62,195 nucleotides of DNA from Solobacterium sp. (GCA_017432325.1 JAFRJJ010000084.1:1-62195), one strand, 5' to 3'; shown: positions 25,482 to 35,112, numbered from the stretch's first letter. The notes: generated by a model not told the origin, from the sequence alone. A program made the numbers and translations.

Positions 25482-26298
25482 TATGTTTTCAACATTAACA
25501 GCTGACGAAAAGTCAATGCTGAAAAAGTGCTATTACTACTCACTGAATACATTTATGTGCTTCAACCATGTCGTTATGGAAGGTTATTCCTTCGGTATGT
25601 CGGTATGGCCTGCAATCGACAAATTCTATCAGACAGACGAAGAAAAGAGAGAAGCGTTCGAACGTGAATCCACAGAGTTTTTCAACACGCATCAGGTCAT
25701 GATGGGCCTGATCACAGGCATTGCAGCCGCGATGGAAAAAGAAAGAGCTGAAAAAGGAACGATCGACGGCGGCGCGATCTCCGGTATCAAAGCATCCCTT
25801 ATGGGACCGACAGCCGGTATCGGTGACTCCTTCTTCTTCAACTGCGTACGTGTCATCGTTGCCGGTATCTGCATCGGTATCGGTGCTAACGGCAATATCC
25901 TTGCACCGCTGCTCTTCCTGCTGCTTTACGGCGGATCCCTGCTGGTCACAAAGTACTATCTGGTTCTGTTCGGATATGTCAAGGGTGTTGACTTCGTCAA
26001 TGAAGCATTTGAAAACGGCATCATCCCGCTGATCATGGAAGCCTGCTCAACATTGGGTGCTATCATGATCGGTGCTCTGATTGCTTCAACAGTCAAGGTA
26101 AACATCACGGCAGCTCCTGTTATCAACGGTGCATCTTTCGAACTGCAGTCCATCTTCGACGGCATTATGCCGGGCGTCCTGTCACTGGTCCTCTGGTGGG
26201 CAGTATTCAAACAGCTCCAGAAGGGCAGAACACCGACACAGCTCATCTTCGGTATTATGATCTGCTGTGTATTGCTTGCCCTGATCGGCGTATTCTAA
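25474..26298 (+). CDS. Mannose-family PTS EIID component
   Basis: The 274-aa protein has the EIID hallmarks FFNTHQVMMGLITGIAAAMEKE and GAISGIKASLMGPTAGIGDS, and hydrophobic helices mostly in the C-terminal half. With EIIC it makes the sugar-transporting membrane complex specific to this PTS family. Start 25474 follows CAGGAGGAGATG. A strong terminator follows, but deacetylase genes continue on the same strand and could share partial read-through. Confidence 0.93.
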   Translation: MANMFSTLTADEKSMLKKCYYYSLNTFMCFNHVVMEGYSFGMSVWPAIDKFYQTDEEKREAFERESTEFFNTHQVMMGLITGIAAAMEKERAEKGTIDGGAISGIKASLMGPTAGIGDSFFFNCVRVIVAGICIGIGANGNILAPLLFLLLYGGSLLVTKYYLVLFGYVKGVDFVNEAFENGIIPLIMEACSTLGAIMIGALIASTVKVNITAAPVINGASFELQSIFDGIMPGVLSLVLWWAVFKQLQKGRTPTQLIFGIMICCVLLALIGVF

Positions 26299-26310
26299 GA
26301 TTCAAAAACA

Positions 26311-26343
26311 AAGGGCATGCATGAACTGCATGCCCTTCTTTAA
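26311..26343 (+). terminator. Strong terminator after EIID gene
   Basis: AAGGGCATGCA (26311-26321) pairs perfectly with TGCATGCCCTT (26327-26337), followed by CTTT. Confidence 0.8.
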
Positions 26344-26358
26344 TCTTCAGGAGGATCT

Positions 26359-26847
26359 ATGAGTGATCAAGGTGTCCGTGCGGTAGAAAGCATGGAAAAA
26401 AACGGAGAGTTTATCGGCCGTATCATGTACCGGCCGAAACTCAATATCCTGATCGTCGCGGCAATCGCTGCGCTGATGTTTCTGACCAGGAACAAGTACG
26501 GGATCATCCTCGGCGTCCTGCTTGTTGCGATCGTGCTGGCCGGACAGTTTATGGTCAGGGATCATCCGGTCATGGATGTGTATACTGACCAGCTGATCTT
26601 TTATGATCCCGTCAACAGCGCTTACGGCGTTTCTGTACCGGTCGCTGATGTCGCGGAATGGAATGTCAACAAAACAGTGATGTATGCGATCTATATCAGA
26701 CTGAAGGACGGCCGTCAGTATACAGAAGAATGCTATTATTCCAGGCAGGCATATAATTATCTCAGAAAGGTCCTGCCGGGCAAAGATACGACGACGCTGC
26801 AGCGGCGCTTTTTCGCGTCTCTGCTCAGCAGAAGAAAAGGGAAATGA
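26359..26847 (+). CDS. Small membrane protein with PH-like domain, 162 aa
   Basis: Two transmembrane helices lie at about residues 28-65 (LNILIVAAIAALMFL and IILGVLLVAIVLAGQF). A cytoplasmic beta domain follows (VYTDQLIFYDP, VADVAEWNV, AIYIRLKDGRQYTE), like bacterial PH (YdbT-type) domains, with a basic end. Function unknown. GGAGG ribosome site; the next gene begins one base after its stop, so it belongs with the deacetylase genes. Confidence 0.7.
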   Translation: MSDQGVRAVESMEKNGEFIGRIMYRPKLNILIVAAIAALMFLTRNKYGIILGVLLVAIVLAGQFMVRDHPVMDVYTDQLIFYDPVNSAYGVSVPVADVAEWNVNKTVMYAIYIRLKDGRQYTEECYYSRQAYNYLRKVLPGKDTTTLQRRFFASLLSRRKGK

Positions 26848-26848
26848 T

Positions 26849-27649
26849 ATGAAATTACTAGTACAGGGTGATGACTTCGGATTCACGAAGGCAGTCACTT
26901 ACGGCATCGTCGATGCCATTGACAACGGTATCCTGAGAAATACCGGACTTTTTGCAAACATGCCTTCCGCACTGCTTGCTGTGTCTTTCATGAAAGACCG
27001 TCCGGAAGCGTGCTTTGGAATCGATTTTAATCTTGTTTCCGGTCCGAGCTGCTCTGACCCCGCAGATATTCCGAGCCTTGTAGACGAAAACGGACAATTC
27101 ATCCGTTCCGGTGTCAGGATCCATGATCCGCGCTGGCAGACGGAAGCAGGCCGGCGTGAGATGTTCCCGTGGGAAGAGACCTACCGCGAGATCAGGGCAC
27201 AGTACAACCGGTTCGTCCAGCTGACCGGCAGAAAACCCGGCTATCTGCACGGACACTCCATCTCCCATGAACATTATCGTGAGGCGATCCGCCGGATCAG
27301 CGAAGCAGAAGGTGTGCCTTTTTCCACTGACATTCAGGAGAAGTACGGGTTCTTTAATTTCCGTACCCTGAAGACAAGCGATAAAGCTTCGAAAAACAAA
27401 GTGTTCGATGCGGCAGACCAGCTGAACAAGAACCCGCTGAAGCTCGTCCAGGATAATGCTGAATTACTGGCCAGCCAGGAATATGTCTGCATCGGCGGCC
27501 ATCCCGGTTTCGTAGATGCTGAACTGCTCGGTCTGACGACACTGTCCCTGGAAAGGGTCAGGGACCATGAGATGGATACATCGGAATGGATCAAAAACTG
27601 GATCAGTGAGAACAACATCGAACTGATCACTTACTATGACCTGTATTGA
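26849..27649 (+). CDS. ChbG/HpnK (YdjC)-family carbohydrate deacetylase
   Basis: 266 aa. YdjC-family proteins are metal-dependent deacetylases of N-acetylated sugars such as diacetylchitobiose. The opening LVQGDDFGFTKAVTYGIVDAI contains the metal-binding Asp pair, and HGHSISHEHY holds the later His ligand. The usual 'GlHlnl' His is Asp here (FGIDFNLVSG), so one ligand is substituted. Its neighbours, a mannose-type PTS and NagA, fit uptake and stepwise deacetylation of an amino sugar or short oligosaccharide. Ribosome site AAAGGGAAATG. Confidence 0.82.
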   Translation: MKLLVQGDDFGFTKAVTYGIVDAIDNGILRNTGLFANMPSALLAVSFMKDRPEACFGIDFNLVSGPSCSDPADIPSLVDENGQFIRSGVRIHDPRWQTEAGRREMFPWEETYREIRAQYNRFVQLTGRKPGYLHGHSISHEHYREAIRRISEAEGVPFSTDIQEKYGFFNFRTLKTSDKASKNKVFDAADQLNKNPLKLVQDNAELLASQEYVCIGGHPGFVDAELLGLTTLSLERVRDHEMDTSEWIKNWISENNIELITYYDLY

Positions 27650-27677
27650 TCAAAGCATCAAGGAGTATTGAAGAGAT

Positions 27678-28874
27678 ATGAAAATAAGAGCTGGCAGGAT
27701 CGTTCTCCCGGGAAAAAGCATTACCGGAACTATCGAATTCAATGAAGAGGGAAGGATCGTAAGGATCCTTGAAAATACAGCCCCGGCCGATATCGACTAT
27801 GGGGAACTGACGATCATCCCGGGCATCATCGATACCCATAACCACGGAGCTGTCGGCTATCGTTTTGACACGGCTGACATCGACGGGATGCGGGAATGCC
27901 TGAAAGGCGAGGCCGCCCTCGGTGTCACCGGCATCCTGCCGACCACAGCAAATTACAAAAACTATCCGGACCTTGTCAGTCTGATGAAAGAAGACAATGC
28001 CGGTGCCAGAGTGCTCGGTATCCATTCGGAAGGCCCGTGGGGTTCCCGTGTCGGTGAAAAGGGCATCAATCTCGGCTATCCTTCAGTCGACATGGAACTG
28101 GCGAAGGTATACCTGGAAAAAGGCGACGGGCATTTAGTCCTGTTTGACATTGCGCCGGAAGTTCCGGGAGCGCTGGAAGCGATCGACTTCTTTGTCAGCA
28201 ACGGTGTAACAGTCTCGAACTACCATACCAATGCGACATATGCTGAAGCCAACCTTGCCATCGACCACGGCGTTACTGTCGCAACCCATCTGTTCAATGT
28301 CATGACCGGACTTCATCACCGTGATGTCGGTACAGCCGGCGCGTCACTGCTCAGGGATGAGGTATGGTGCGAACTGATTTGTGACGGTCTGCACGTATGC
28401 CTGCCTATGGTAGAACTTGCTTTACGTATGAAGGATCACAGCAAGATCATGATGGTGTCAGACAACGTTGCCTATGCCGGGGCACCGGTAGGAAAATACG
28501 ACGGTGTAAAGATGGGCAATTCGCCTGATTCCGACCGTGCGGTCATTGAAAAGACACCGGAAGGCTACGTCCTGAGCAAGACAGGACGTCTGAGCGGGTC
28601 GAGCCTGCCGGTCATCTACGGTATCAGGAACCTTGTCAAGAAGCTCCACATGCCGCTGGAAGAAGTTGTCCGAATGAGCAGCTACAATCAGTCTGTGAAG
28701 TACGGGTTTGAAGGCCACGGTGAACTGGTTGTCGGGAATTACTTTGACGCTGTCGTCATCGATGATGACTTCAATGTCATCTCGACATGGGTCGAAGGCC
28801 GCAACGTATTTGACTCGACAAAAGAAAAGATCCCGTTCAATCCGGAATTCATGGAAAAGTATTATCTCGGATAG
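27678..28874 (+). CDS. nagA: N-acetylglucosamine-6-phosphate deacetylase (NagA/AgaA type)
   Basis: 398 aa amidohydrolase. Motifs are IDTHNHGAVG (metal HxH), HSEGPW (catalytic/metal Glu), THLFNVMTGLHHRDVG and SDNVAYAG with the catalytic Asp. It removes acetate from a phosphorylated N-acetyl-hexosamine, giving an amino-sugar phosphate for glycolysis. The substrate delivered by the adjacent PTS could be GlcNAc, GalNAc or a disaccharide; the sequence does not decide between NagA and AgaA specificity. It is the last gene of the run before a terminator. Confidence 0.88.
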   Translation: MKIRAGRIVLPGKSITGTIEFNEEGRIVRILENTAPADIDYGELTIIPGIIDTHNHGAVGYRFDTADIDGMRECLKGEAALGVTGILPTTANYKNYPDLVSLMKEDNAGARVLGIHSEGPWGSRVGEKGINLGYPSVDMELAKVYLEKGDGHLVLFDIAPEVPGALEAIDFFVSNGVTVSNYHTNATYAEANLAIDHGVTVATHLFNVMTGLHHRDVGTAGASLLRDEVWCELICDGLHVCLPMVELALRMKDHSKIMMVSDNVAYAGAPVGKYDGVKMGNSPDSDRAVIEKTPEGYVLSKTGRLSGSSLPVIYGIRNLVKKLHMPLEEVVRMSSYNQSVKYGFEGHGELVVGNYFDAVVIDDDFNVISTWVEGRNVFDSTKEKIPFNPEFMEKYYLG

Positions 28875-28918
28875 AAAAGGGAAATGTGAACCATATTACC
28901 GCTCACATCAATAAGATC

Positions 28919-28946
28919 AAAAACGACTTCAGATGAAGTCGTTTTT
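28919..28946. terminator. Bidirectional terminator between nagA and SDR gene
   Basis: AACGACTTCA and TGAAGTCGTT flank a GA loop, with A-run on the left and T-run on the right. It serves the convergent nagA and SDR genes. Confidence 0.85.
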
Positions 28947-28968
28947 AAGTCGCTGATATTGAACCGGA

Positions 28969-29775
28969 TCAGAGTCCCATCTGGTCAGCCCATGTAGGAT
29001 TGTGCTTTGTGATGCCGCCATCTACAACAAGTGTCTGTCCTGTAATATATGAAGCATTATCACTTGCGAAGAACAGAATTGCATTCGCTACATCATTGCC
29101 GTTTCCATGCCTGTTCAGAAGGATATGTTTATCCAGCATATCGAAGTTTGCTTTCATTTCAGGCATCTGCTGAATGATCGCATTCAGCATTTCATCGGAA
29201 AGGATGAGGCCGGGGATAACTGTATTGCAGCGCAGACCGCATCTGCCATACTGTGTAGCGACAGATCTGGTTAAGGAGAGAACAGCAGATTTCGCTGCAC
29301 CATATGCAGCATATCCGAGTTCACCTGTAATAGCAGAAATAGAACTCAGGTTAACAATTGCAGAATGTTCCTGTTTGATCAGTTCGGGAATTGCGTATTT
29401 GCAGAACAGGAAGTGACCTCTTGCGTTGATTGCAAAGATCCTGTCCAGGTCATTCGTAGCGATATCTGCTACATTGCCTTCCTGAATAGAGAAGTAAGCG
29501 GAGTTTACCAGGATATCCAGTTTGCCATATTTATTAATGGTTTCGGAAATAACATTCTTGATATCTTCTTCCTGGGACAGATCACAATGAACAAACATTG
29601 CATCAAATCCCTTTGAGAGCATATCTTCTTCTACTGCTTTACCAACCTGGTCATTGATGTCTACCAGAACGACCTTGGCTCCCTGTTCAACAAATTTGTA
29701 GGCTGTAATACGGCCGCTTCCTCCGGCATTAGCGCCGGCAGCACCGGTGACGATGACTACTTTATCTTTAAACAT
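28969..29775 (-). CDS. Short-chain dehydrogenase/reductase
   Basis: 268 aa classical SDR. The Rossmann nucleotide site is VTGAAGANAGGSGRI; catalytic residues lie in NLSSIS (Ser) and YAAYGAAKSAV (Tyr-x3-Lys). The C-terminus has the usual ASYITGQTLVVDGG. NAD(P)-dependent oxidation or reduction of an alcohol or ketone; the substrate is unknown. The start at 29775 follows AGGAGG; a longer frame with seven extra residues reaches beyond the ribosome site. It lies 69 bases downstream of the LysR gene on the same strand, so the two are likely linked in regulation. Confidence 0.9.
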   Translation of the reverse strand: MFKDKVVIVTGAAGANAGGSGRITAYKFVEQGAKVVLVDINDQVGKAVEEDMLSKGFDAMFVHCDLSQEEDIKNVISETINKYGKLDILVNSAYFSIQEGNVADIATNDLDRIFAINARGHFLFCKYAIPELIKQEHSAIVNLSSISAITGELGYAAYGAAKSAVLSLTRSVATQYGRCGLRCNTVIPGLILSDEMLNAIIQQMPEMKANFDMLDKHILLNRHGNGNDVANAILFFASDNASYITGQTLVVDGGITKHNPTWADQMGL

Positions 29776-29844
29776 AGTATGATCCTCCTGAATCAAACAT
29801 AGCTTAAAGAAGCAGCATGCAATAAATACTTATTTGGAATCTGT

Positions 29845-30771
29845 TTATACGTTTACGGAATAAAAGATATTCCGGATAATGTCAGCTTTATACTGAGGCA
29901 GTTTCTTTGAGTATATGAGGAACAGTGTCTGGGAACTGTCTGAGATTGGTATTGATACGATCCTGGAATTGTTGGGAATTAACGAGTATTCATTTCCAAT
30001 GACTACCGCATTCTCACGGGTAACGTAATACAGGGCAGACAGGTAATTATCCGCAATATGTGCCTCCGCGGGATCTACATTTATTTCCTTGCAGTAATTT
30101 GTTAATGAGCTTTGGAGCAGTTTATTCTCAATGTTCCTTTCGATATAGAAACAGATCCTCTCGTTATGCAGATCAGAACTGCTGATTGTTTCCTGTAAAG
30201 CAAACCGATGCATATCGGAAACAATTGCTTTTGTCTGTATTTTACTGATCTCTATGGAATGACAATCAGGGAAGAATCCTACATAATCACGGAATACAAC
30301 AGCACAGTCAAGCAGTCCCATATCTATTCGATCCAGAATGTCATGGAAATTCATGCACTGGACATTTGAGCACTTCATGAGTTCCTGTACTGAGTGGATA
30401 TGACTGCTCAGTTTAACCGGATCCAGATCATATGAAACAGCTGTATTCAGTACTGTCTCAGACATATTGCCTGTGCTCTTTGTGAGATTGATACCTTCAG
30501 AAATGGTTCCCACTGCCTGGGACATCTGATGATAGAACACTGTTCCTGCTTGTGTCAGAAAAAGAGATTTACCTTTTCTCTCAAACAACTGAACACCGAT
30601 TCGGTTCTCAATTCCCTGGATCACTTTTGTAAGGTATGGCTGTGCTATAAACAGCTTCTGGGCAGCCTTAGTAATACTGCCGTTTTCTACGACAGTAATA
30701 AAATACATGATTTCCTTGAGACTAATGTCCATGGAATTAAGATCATTGATTTTAGAACTAGAATGATTCAT
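29845..30771 (-). CDS. LysR-family transcriptional regulator
   Basis: 308 aa. Residues ~15-75 form the LysR helix-turn-helix (FITVVENGSITKAAQKLFIAQPYLTKVIQGIE). The substrate-binding half follows, with alternating strands and helices. It probably controls the neighbouring SDR gene in response to a small ligand. An internal Met (MDISLKEIMYF, at residue 14) is another possible start, as the upstream site is weak. Gene composition is AT-richer than the PTS block. Confidence 0.88.
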   Translation of the reverse strand: MNHSSSKINDLNSMDISLKEIMYFITVVENGSITKAAQKLFIAQPYLTKVIQGIENRIGVQLFERKGKSLFLTQAGTVFYHQMSQAVGTISEGINLTKSTGNMSETVLNTAVSYDLDPVKLSSHIHSVQELMKCSNVQCMNFHDILDRIDMGLLDCAVVFRDYVGFFPDCHSIEISKIQTKAIVSDMHRFALQETISSSDLHNERICFYIERNIENKLLQSSLTNYCKEINVDPAEAHIADNYLSALYYVTRENAVVIGNEYSLIPNNSRIVSIPISDSSQTLFLIYSKKLPQYKADIIRNIFYSVNV

Positions 30772-31133
30772 TATCCTGATACTCCGGTATTGCTAAACTT
30801 CTTTTGTTTATTATAGCAAGTTTATGAGAAGAGAAATTTAGGATCATATGTTTGTTATGTAGGAATATTTTAAGTACAGGGTACTGGTATATACTATATT
30901 AGACTTTGCTGTTTCTGAAATGATTCATTTGATTATTTGATAGAAAATCAAAATTCCGATAAACAATCGTGCAACAATTTGATTGGAATGTATAAAATAT
31001 AACTGATAAGATTTCTAAGCGTAATACAACAAAATGTCAGATATATGACTACAATACTTTTTAAGAGAAATACGGCTATTTATACTTATTGATTCGAAGA
31101 CAGTGATTTATTAGCATGGACCGGTAATGAAAC
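30772..31133. other. AT-rich gap before the patatin-GTPase island
   Basis: About 360 bases of AT-rich DNA with no convincing gene. It holds the divergent promoters of the LysR gene and the island, e.g. TATAAAAT-like stretches near 30990. No terminal repeats, tRNA or integrase gene was seen, so the left boundary of the island is undefined. Confidence 0.5.
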
Positions 31134-33662
31134 GTGTTTAAAGATGCAGACATTATTCAAATCAGAAAACTGAATAGAGACGAACTAATTGAATTCTGTT
31201 CACATTGGGATTCAAGTGTTTTCGCTTCTGAAGATAGTAGTAAAGAACAAACAACCTGGGCTATAGTTCCAGTTTTGTCAGAAGCAAAAGAAAAGGATTA
31301 TCGGAAACGTCGCTTATCTGATGGGTGGAGCGTACTGGATCATAGAAAAAAAGATGTATGTTTCATATATGATGAAAATGAAAGATGCAGGGCATATGGG
31401 AGTACAGAACAGATCAGTACTTTGCTTTTAAATGCAGTAAGGGTAAAAACTGTATTGAAGAAAATACCATCTAAAGAATATGGCCTTGTTATGGCTGGCG
31501 GTGGGGCTAAAGGGGCTTTTGAAATCGGAGTTTTGAGATGGCTGGCTGAAAACGGTTTTGTCAATAAGATTACAGGCATCGCCGGGACGTCTGTAGGTGC
31601 TTTGAACAGCATTTTGTTTGTACAAAGCAATTACGAAGAAGCAAAAACAATCTGGGAAAGCATCCGCCAGAATGACATGACGTATTTTCGTGACGGAGAA
31701 TACATAAATGCTTTTTTGGAAAGAATAAAAAAGGGTGATTTTACATCATCTGAATATGAAGAGTATGTGAGGATTATAACTGACGTTATTAAAATGATGC
31801 CTGGAGTCGGAACTAAACAGATACCGAAAATATTGATAGCTAAACTCATTGTTCATTTTTCTGAACCGGTATTCACACAGGAAAAACTTGAAGATATTGC
31901 TGCGAAAATGCTGAAAAAAGAATTCACCGAGAAAAAAATTGTATTTGTCAGTACCGCAAGAGTTTCTTTGAATGCCTCGAAAGCTAAACCGACTGAAGCA
32001 ATCTATCAGAAATTTTTTGAGGCTGATTATTATTGCCTGAACGGGTTGGAATCGACTGATCAAACGAATTTGGTTTTGGCTTCAGCATGCCTGCCGTTTG
32101 TGTATCCCGCGCGATCCTTTGGAGGCTTTAACTATTGTGACGGTGGATGCAGGGATAATCTTCCGATATATCCGTTAAAAAAAGCTGGATTTAAGAAACT
32201 GATAGTAATACATCTGAATAATCGGAACGCTAGGAATCCATTAACGGAAAGACAAGGGAATACCGAAATATTTCATGTTTATCCGTCTATATCGACGAAA
32301 GGATTTGATAAAACAATTAGTATCAATCGTGAGAAAACTGATGAATGGATCGAAGATGGATATCAATGTGCCAGCGAACAGCTTGGCGCTTTCTTAAAGG
32401 CAGGAGAATTATATTTTCCGGGAAAAAAGATTCGGGAGGAACGTTGTATGAAGAAATTTAATTATGAAGATTTTGATTATGAAAAAGTTTTTAAAGATAT
32501 TGAGGAAGAAATACAAAAGCCGAATATTCTTGTCTGCGGTGCAACAGGTGTTGGTAAGAGCTCATTGATCAAAGACTATTTTCAAATGGAAGGACCTAAT
32601 GCTCCAGAAATAGGCGATGACGGAAGAGCAAAAACAACAAGTGTTCATCGTTATTCTCCCGAGAATTCTACAGTTATACTCTATGATAGCGCTGGATATG
32701 TTTTTGGTGAAAGTGCCAAAATCTACAGCCGTGATATTATTGGTACAATTGAAGATAGACAGAAAGATGATCCTGGGAATATTTCCAATCATATTCATGA
32801 AGTCTGGTACTGCGTTTCTGCAGCAAACAAACGATTTTATACAGCAGATAAAGATCTTATCCAGACCATCATTGAAAAGTTTAATGTACCTGTTATGGTG
32901 ATTCTTACAAAAGTTGATCTTGTGAGTGAAAAAGATATTTCGGATATGAGATCTGTCATACGCGATTTTATGGAAGACCTTCCTGTTTTCACGTATTCAA
33001 TTTCTGAAGAAATGAAACAAGATGAAGAGATTTATAAAAAATACGTTCAGAAGGATGAAATCACAGACTGGGCATTAAACAATTTAAGCGATGCTCTTCG
33101 CAGAGGTTTCCTGCCTGCAGTAAGAGGGTCTATAGAAAAGAAGAGAAATGAAATACTGGCGAAAATAATCCCTCAATATGCGGGCTATGCAATTGCTGCA
33201 GCAAGCGGAATGAGTTTTGTTAATGTTCCATTTTCTGATTCAGTACCGCTCATGGGTATTCAGCTCAGAATGGCGATGATTATCTTAAAAGAGTATGGCA
33301 TCGATACAGAAGCACAGGGAGTCGTATCTGAATTGATAGGAACTTCTTTTACGACCTATATTGGCAGAACTTTGGCGGCACAGCTGCTCGGAGTACTTCC
33401 CTTTGCTGGTAAGTTCATTAAAGCTGCAGTAAACACAGGGGTGGCAGGCAGTGTTACAGCCATTTTTGGCGCAGCTATGACAGTAGTATGCGAAGCATAT
33501 TTGCGAGCATGTGTTAATGCCAATGGAGCTAAAAATCTTCCGTTTGCTGACTTCTTCACAGCAGAGCGTTTAAAAGAGGCAATGCAGTATGTAGCAGCTA
33601 ACCCATCGACATTCAAACTTAATGCTTATATTAGTGATGAATCGAAAAAGGTGACTGAATGA
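31134..33662 (+). CDS. Patatin phospholipase - GTPase - membrane domain fusion
   Basis: 842 aa in three parts. Patatin domain: oxyanion loop GGGAKG (122-127), nucleophile Ser153 in GTSVG, and Asp336 in DGG, so the dyad is intact. GTPase domain: P-loop GATGVGKS (469-476), DSAG (518-521) and TKVD (592-595). C-terminal part (~675-795): Ala/Gly-rich hydrophobic helices like the DUF697 region of Era-like membrane GTPases. The predicted job is GTP-controlled cleavage of membrane lipids. The fused layout and island context suggest a conflict/defence effector. The GTG start has only a weak site; no in-frame ATG exists earlier. The next gene overlaps by 4 bases. Confidence 0.85.
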   Translation: MFKDADIIQIRKLNRDELIEFCSHWDSSVFASEDSSKEQTTWAIVPVLSEAKEKDYRKRRLSDGWSVLDHRKKDVCFIYDENERCRAYGSTEQISTLLLNAVRVKTVLKKIPSKEYGLVMAGGGAKGAFEIGVLRWLAENGFVNKITGIAGTSVGALNSILFVQSNYEEAKTIWESIRQNDMTYFRDGEYINAFLERIKKGDFTSSEYEEYVRIITDVIKMMPGVGTKQIPKILIAKLIVHFSEPVFTQEKLEDIAAKMLKKEFTEKKIVFVSTARVSLNASKAKPTEAIYQKFFEADYYCLNGLESTDQTNLVLASACLPFVYPARSFGGFNYCDGGCRDNLPIYPLKKAGFKKLIVIHLNNRNARNPLTERQGNTEIFHVYPSISTKGFDKTISINREKTDEWIEDGYQCASEQLGAFLKAGELYFPGKKIREERCMKKFNYEDFDYEKVFKDIEEEIQKPNILVCGATGVGKSSLIKDYFQMEGPNAPEIGDDGRAKTTSVHRYSPENSTVILYDSAGYVFGESAKIYSRDIIGTIEDRQKDDPGNISNHIHEVWYCVSAANKRFYTADKDLIQTIIEKFNVPVMVILTKVDLVSEKDISDMRSVIRDFMEDLPVFTYSISEEMKQDEEIYKKYVQKDEITDWALNNLSDALRRGFLPAVRGSIEKKRNEILAKIIPQYAGYAIAAASGMSFVNVPFSDSVPLMGIQLRMAMIILKEYGIDTEAQGVVSELIGTSFTTYIGRTLAAQLLGVLPFAGKFIKAAVNTGVAGSVTAIFGAAMTVVCEAYLRACVNANGAKNLPFADFFTAERLKEAMQYVAANPSTFKLNAYISDESKKVTE

Positions 33663-34891
33663 CGAATGCATCAATCACAAATGAATTGGACAGAACTAAT
33701 GTTCTTATAATGGGTAAATCAGGTGTTGGGAAAAGTTCTCTTCTGAACTATATGTTTGGGGAAGAAATACAGCCAGTTGGTACTGGTGCTCCTGTTACAA
33801 AAGCGGAACTGAATTGTTTTGATTATAAATATGATGAGAATTTTTGTATTCGTATTTATGATACATGGGGATTGGAACCCGGAGCAGACAGGGCGGCAGC
33901 TTGGAAAAAAACGATTCTAGAAGAAGTACATAGGCAAGATAGAAAAAACATTAAGGATTGGTTTAATACAATTATATTTTGCCTTTCTAGAAATTCGGAT
34001 CGCGTTGAAGATTTTGAGGTCGACATCATTAAGGGACTTGTTAGCGAGAAAAATCAAGTTTCAATCGTAATAACTCACTGTCAGTCAAAAGATGATGAAA
34101 AGGCGAAAACTTTGCGCAGTGCCATGATTAGTAGACTTCATGATGAAGGAATTGACACGATTAAAGAAAATGATTTTGTTTTTGTGAGTAATGTGCAAAG
34201 GAAACTGCTTACCGGTTCGGTGGAACAATTCGGGAAAGAAGATGTATTTGCGGTTATCATCCACAATGTTTGGAATTCCTTCAGAGTAAAAGTACCGTAT
34301 CTTGCTAAACAGCGTCTGGAGGAAGCGTACAAAAAAAGCCATGATGAGATGATGAAAGACGTAGAACGCTTGAACCTCTTTTTTAACCGCACTCAAAATA
34401 TCCACAAATTTGAAGAAAGAATCAATGAACGCTGTAGGAATTTTGTGATTGACATCTCTTCGGACATTAATACGATGATTATTGACGCGTTTAATTATTA
34501 TGGGGCTTTATGCAGAAAATATAGTGTAATCAGCACAGGCGATATTATAGAGAATTCAATCAACCAAATTGATTTTAGGTATAAAGCTAATTCAGAAATT
34601 GAAAAACAGATCATAATAGACATTGAGAAATTGCGGAAACAGGTGGGGATTATTGATAAATTACTGGAAAATAAGAATATTGAAAACTCGTTCAAATCAT
34701 TTTTGATTGATTTTAAGACTTCTTTTGCAGATGCTAAAGAAATAAAAAAGCAAGTGAAATCTTCTCTGGAAGCATACATGCTGAATGTTTATCATTGTGT
34801 GAGAAATTCTCTTGATGAAGTTTCAGAGAAAATCAAATCAATTGATTTTGATGAGTTTTATCAAGGCCAGATGAAAAATGTGAATTATTGA
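33659..34891 (+). CDS. P-loop GTPase with helical C-terminus, 410 aa
   Basis: The N-terminus is a TRAFAC-type GTPase: GKSGVGKS (19-26), switch Thr near 49 and DTWG (68-71). The base-recognition motif is non-canonical: THCQ (139-142) instead of N/TKxD, so nucleotide specificity may be altered. Residues ~220-410 are long amphipathic helices like the stalk of dynamin/IRG-like proteins, but no membrane segment is present. It overlaps the patatin-GTPase gene (ATGA) and probably pairs with it as a regulator or hetero-oligomer partner. Confidence 0.82.
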   Translation: MTNASITNELDRTNVLIMGKSGVGKSSLLNYMFGEEIQPVGTGAPVTKAELNCFDYKYDENFCIRIYDTWGLEPGADRAAAWKKTILEEVHRQDRKNIKDWFNTIIFCLSRNSDRVEDFEVDIIKGLVSEKNQVSIVITHCQSKDDEKAKTLRSAMISRLHDEGIDTIKENDFVFVSNVQRKLLTGSVEQFGKEDVFAVIIHNVWNSFRVKVPYLAKQRLEEAYKKSHDEMMKDVERLNLFFNRTQNIHKFEERINERCRNFVIDISSDINTMIIDAFNYYGALCRKYSVISTGDIIENSINQIDFRYKANSEIEKQIIIDIEKLRKQVGIIDKLLENKNIENSFKSFLIDFKTSFADAKEIKKQVKSSLEAYMLNVYHCVRNSLDEVSEKIKSIDFDEFYQGQMKNVNY

Positions 34892-35112
34892 TAATTGCTG
34901 TACAGTTAGCACAGAATTTAATATTTCTACATAATATAAGTGTTACTGGCTTACGTCCCCTTGGGAAACGATTGTATGATAATAAAAGGCTGAGAGACAT
35001 ATATGGAAGGAATGATAATATAAAAAACGATTACCAGACATGGCGGCAAAAATGGGATTAATTTTAATTATAAAATAAATAGTAATATATGCTGAATTGG
35101 GAGAATACTCAT
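34892..35112 (+). other. Intra-island gap, likely promoter region
   Basis: About 220 AT-rich bases between the two GTPase genes and the glycine-zipper gene. No gene is convincing here. A separate promoter for the following genes is likely. Confidence 0.35.

Noticed and set aside
6784..34971. Shared 12-mer CCTTGGGAAACG before two genes (near 6784 and 34960)
   Set aside because: Twelve-base repeats are expected by chance in 62 kb, and the flanks do not match.
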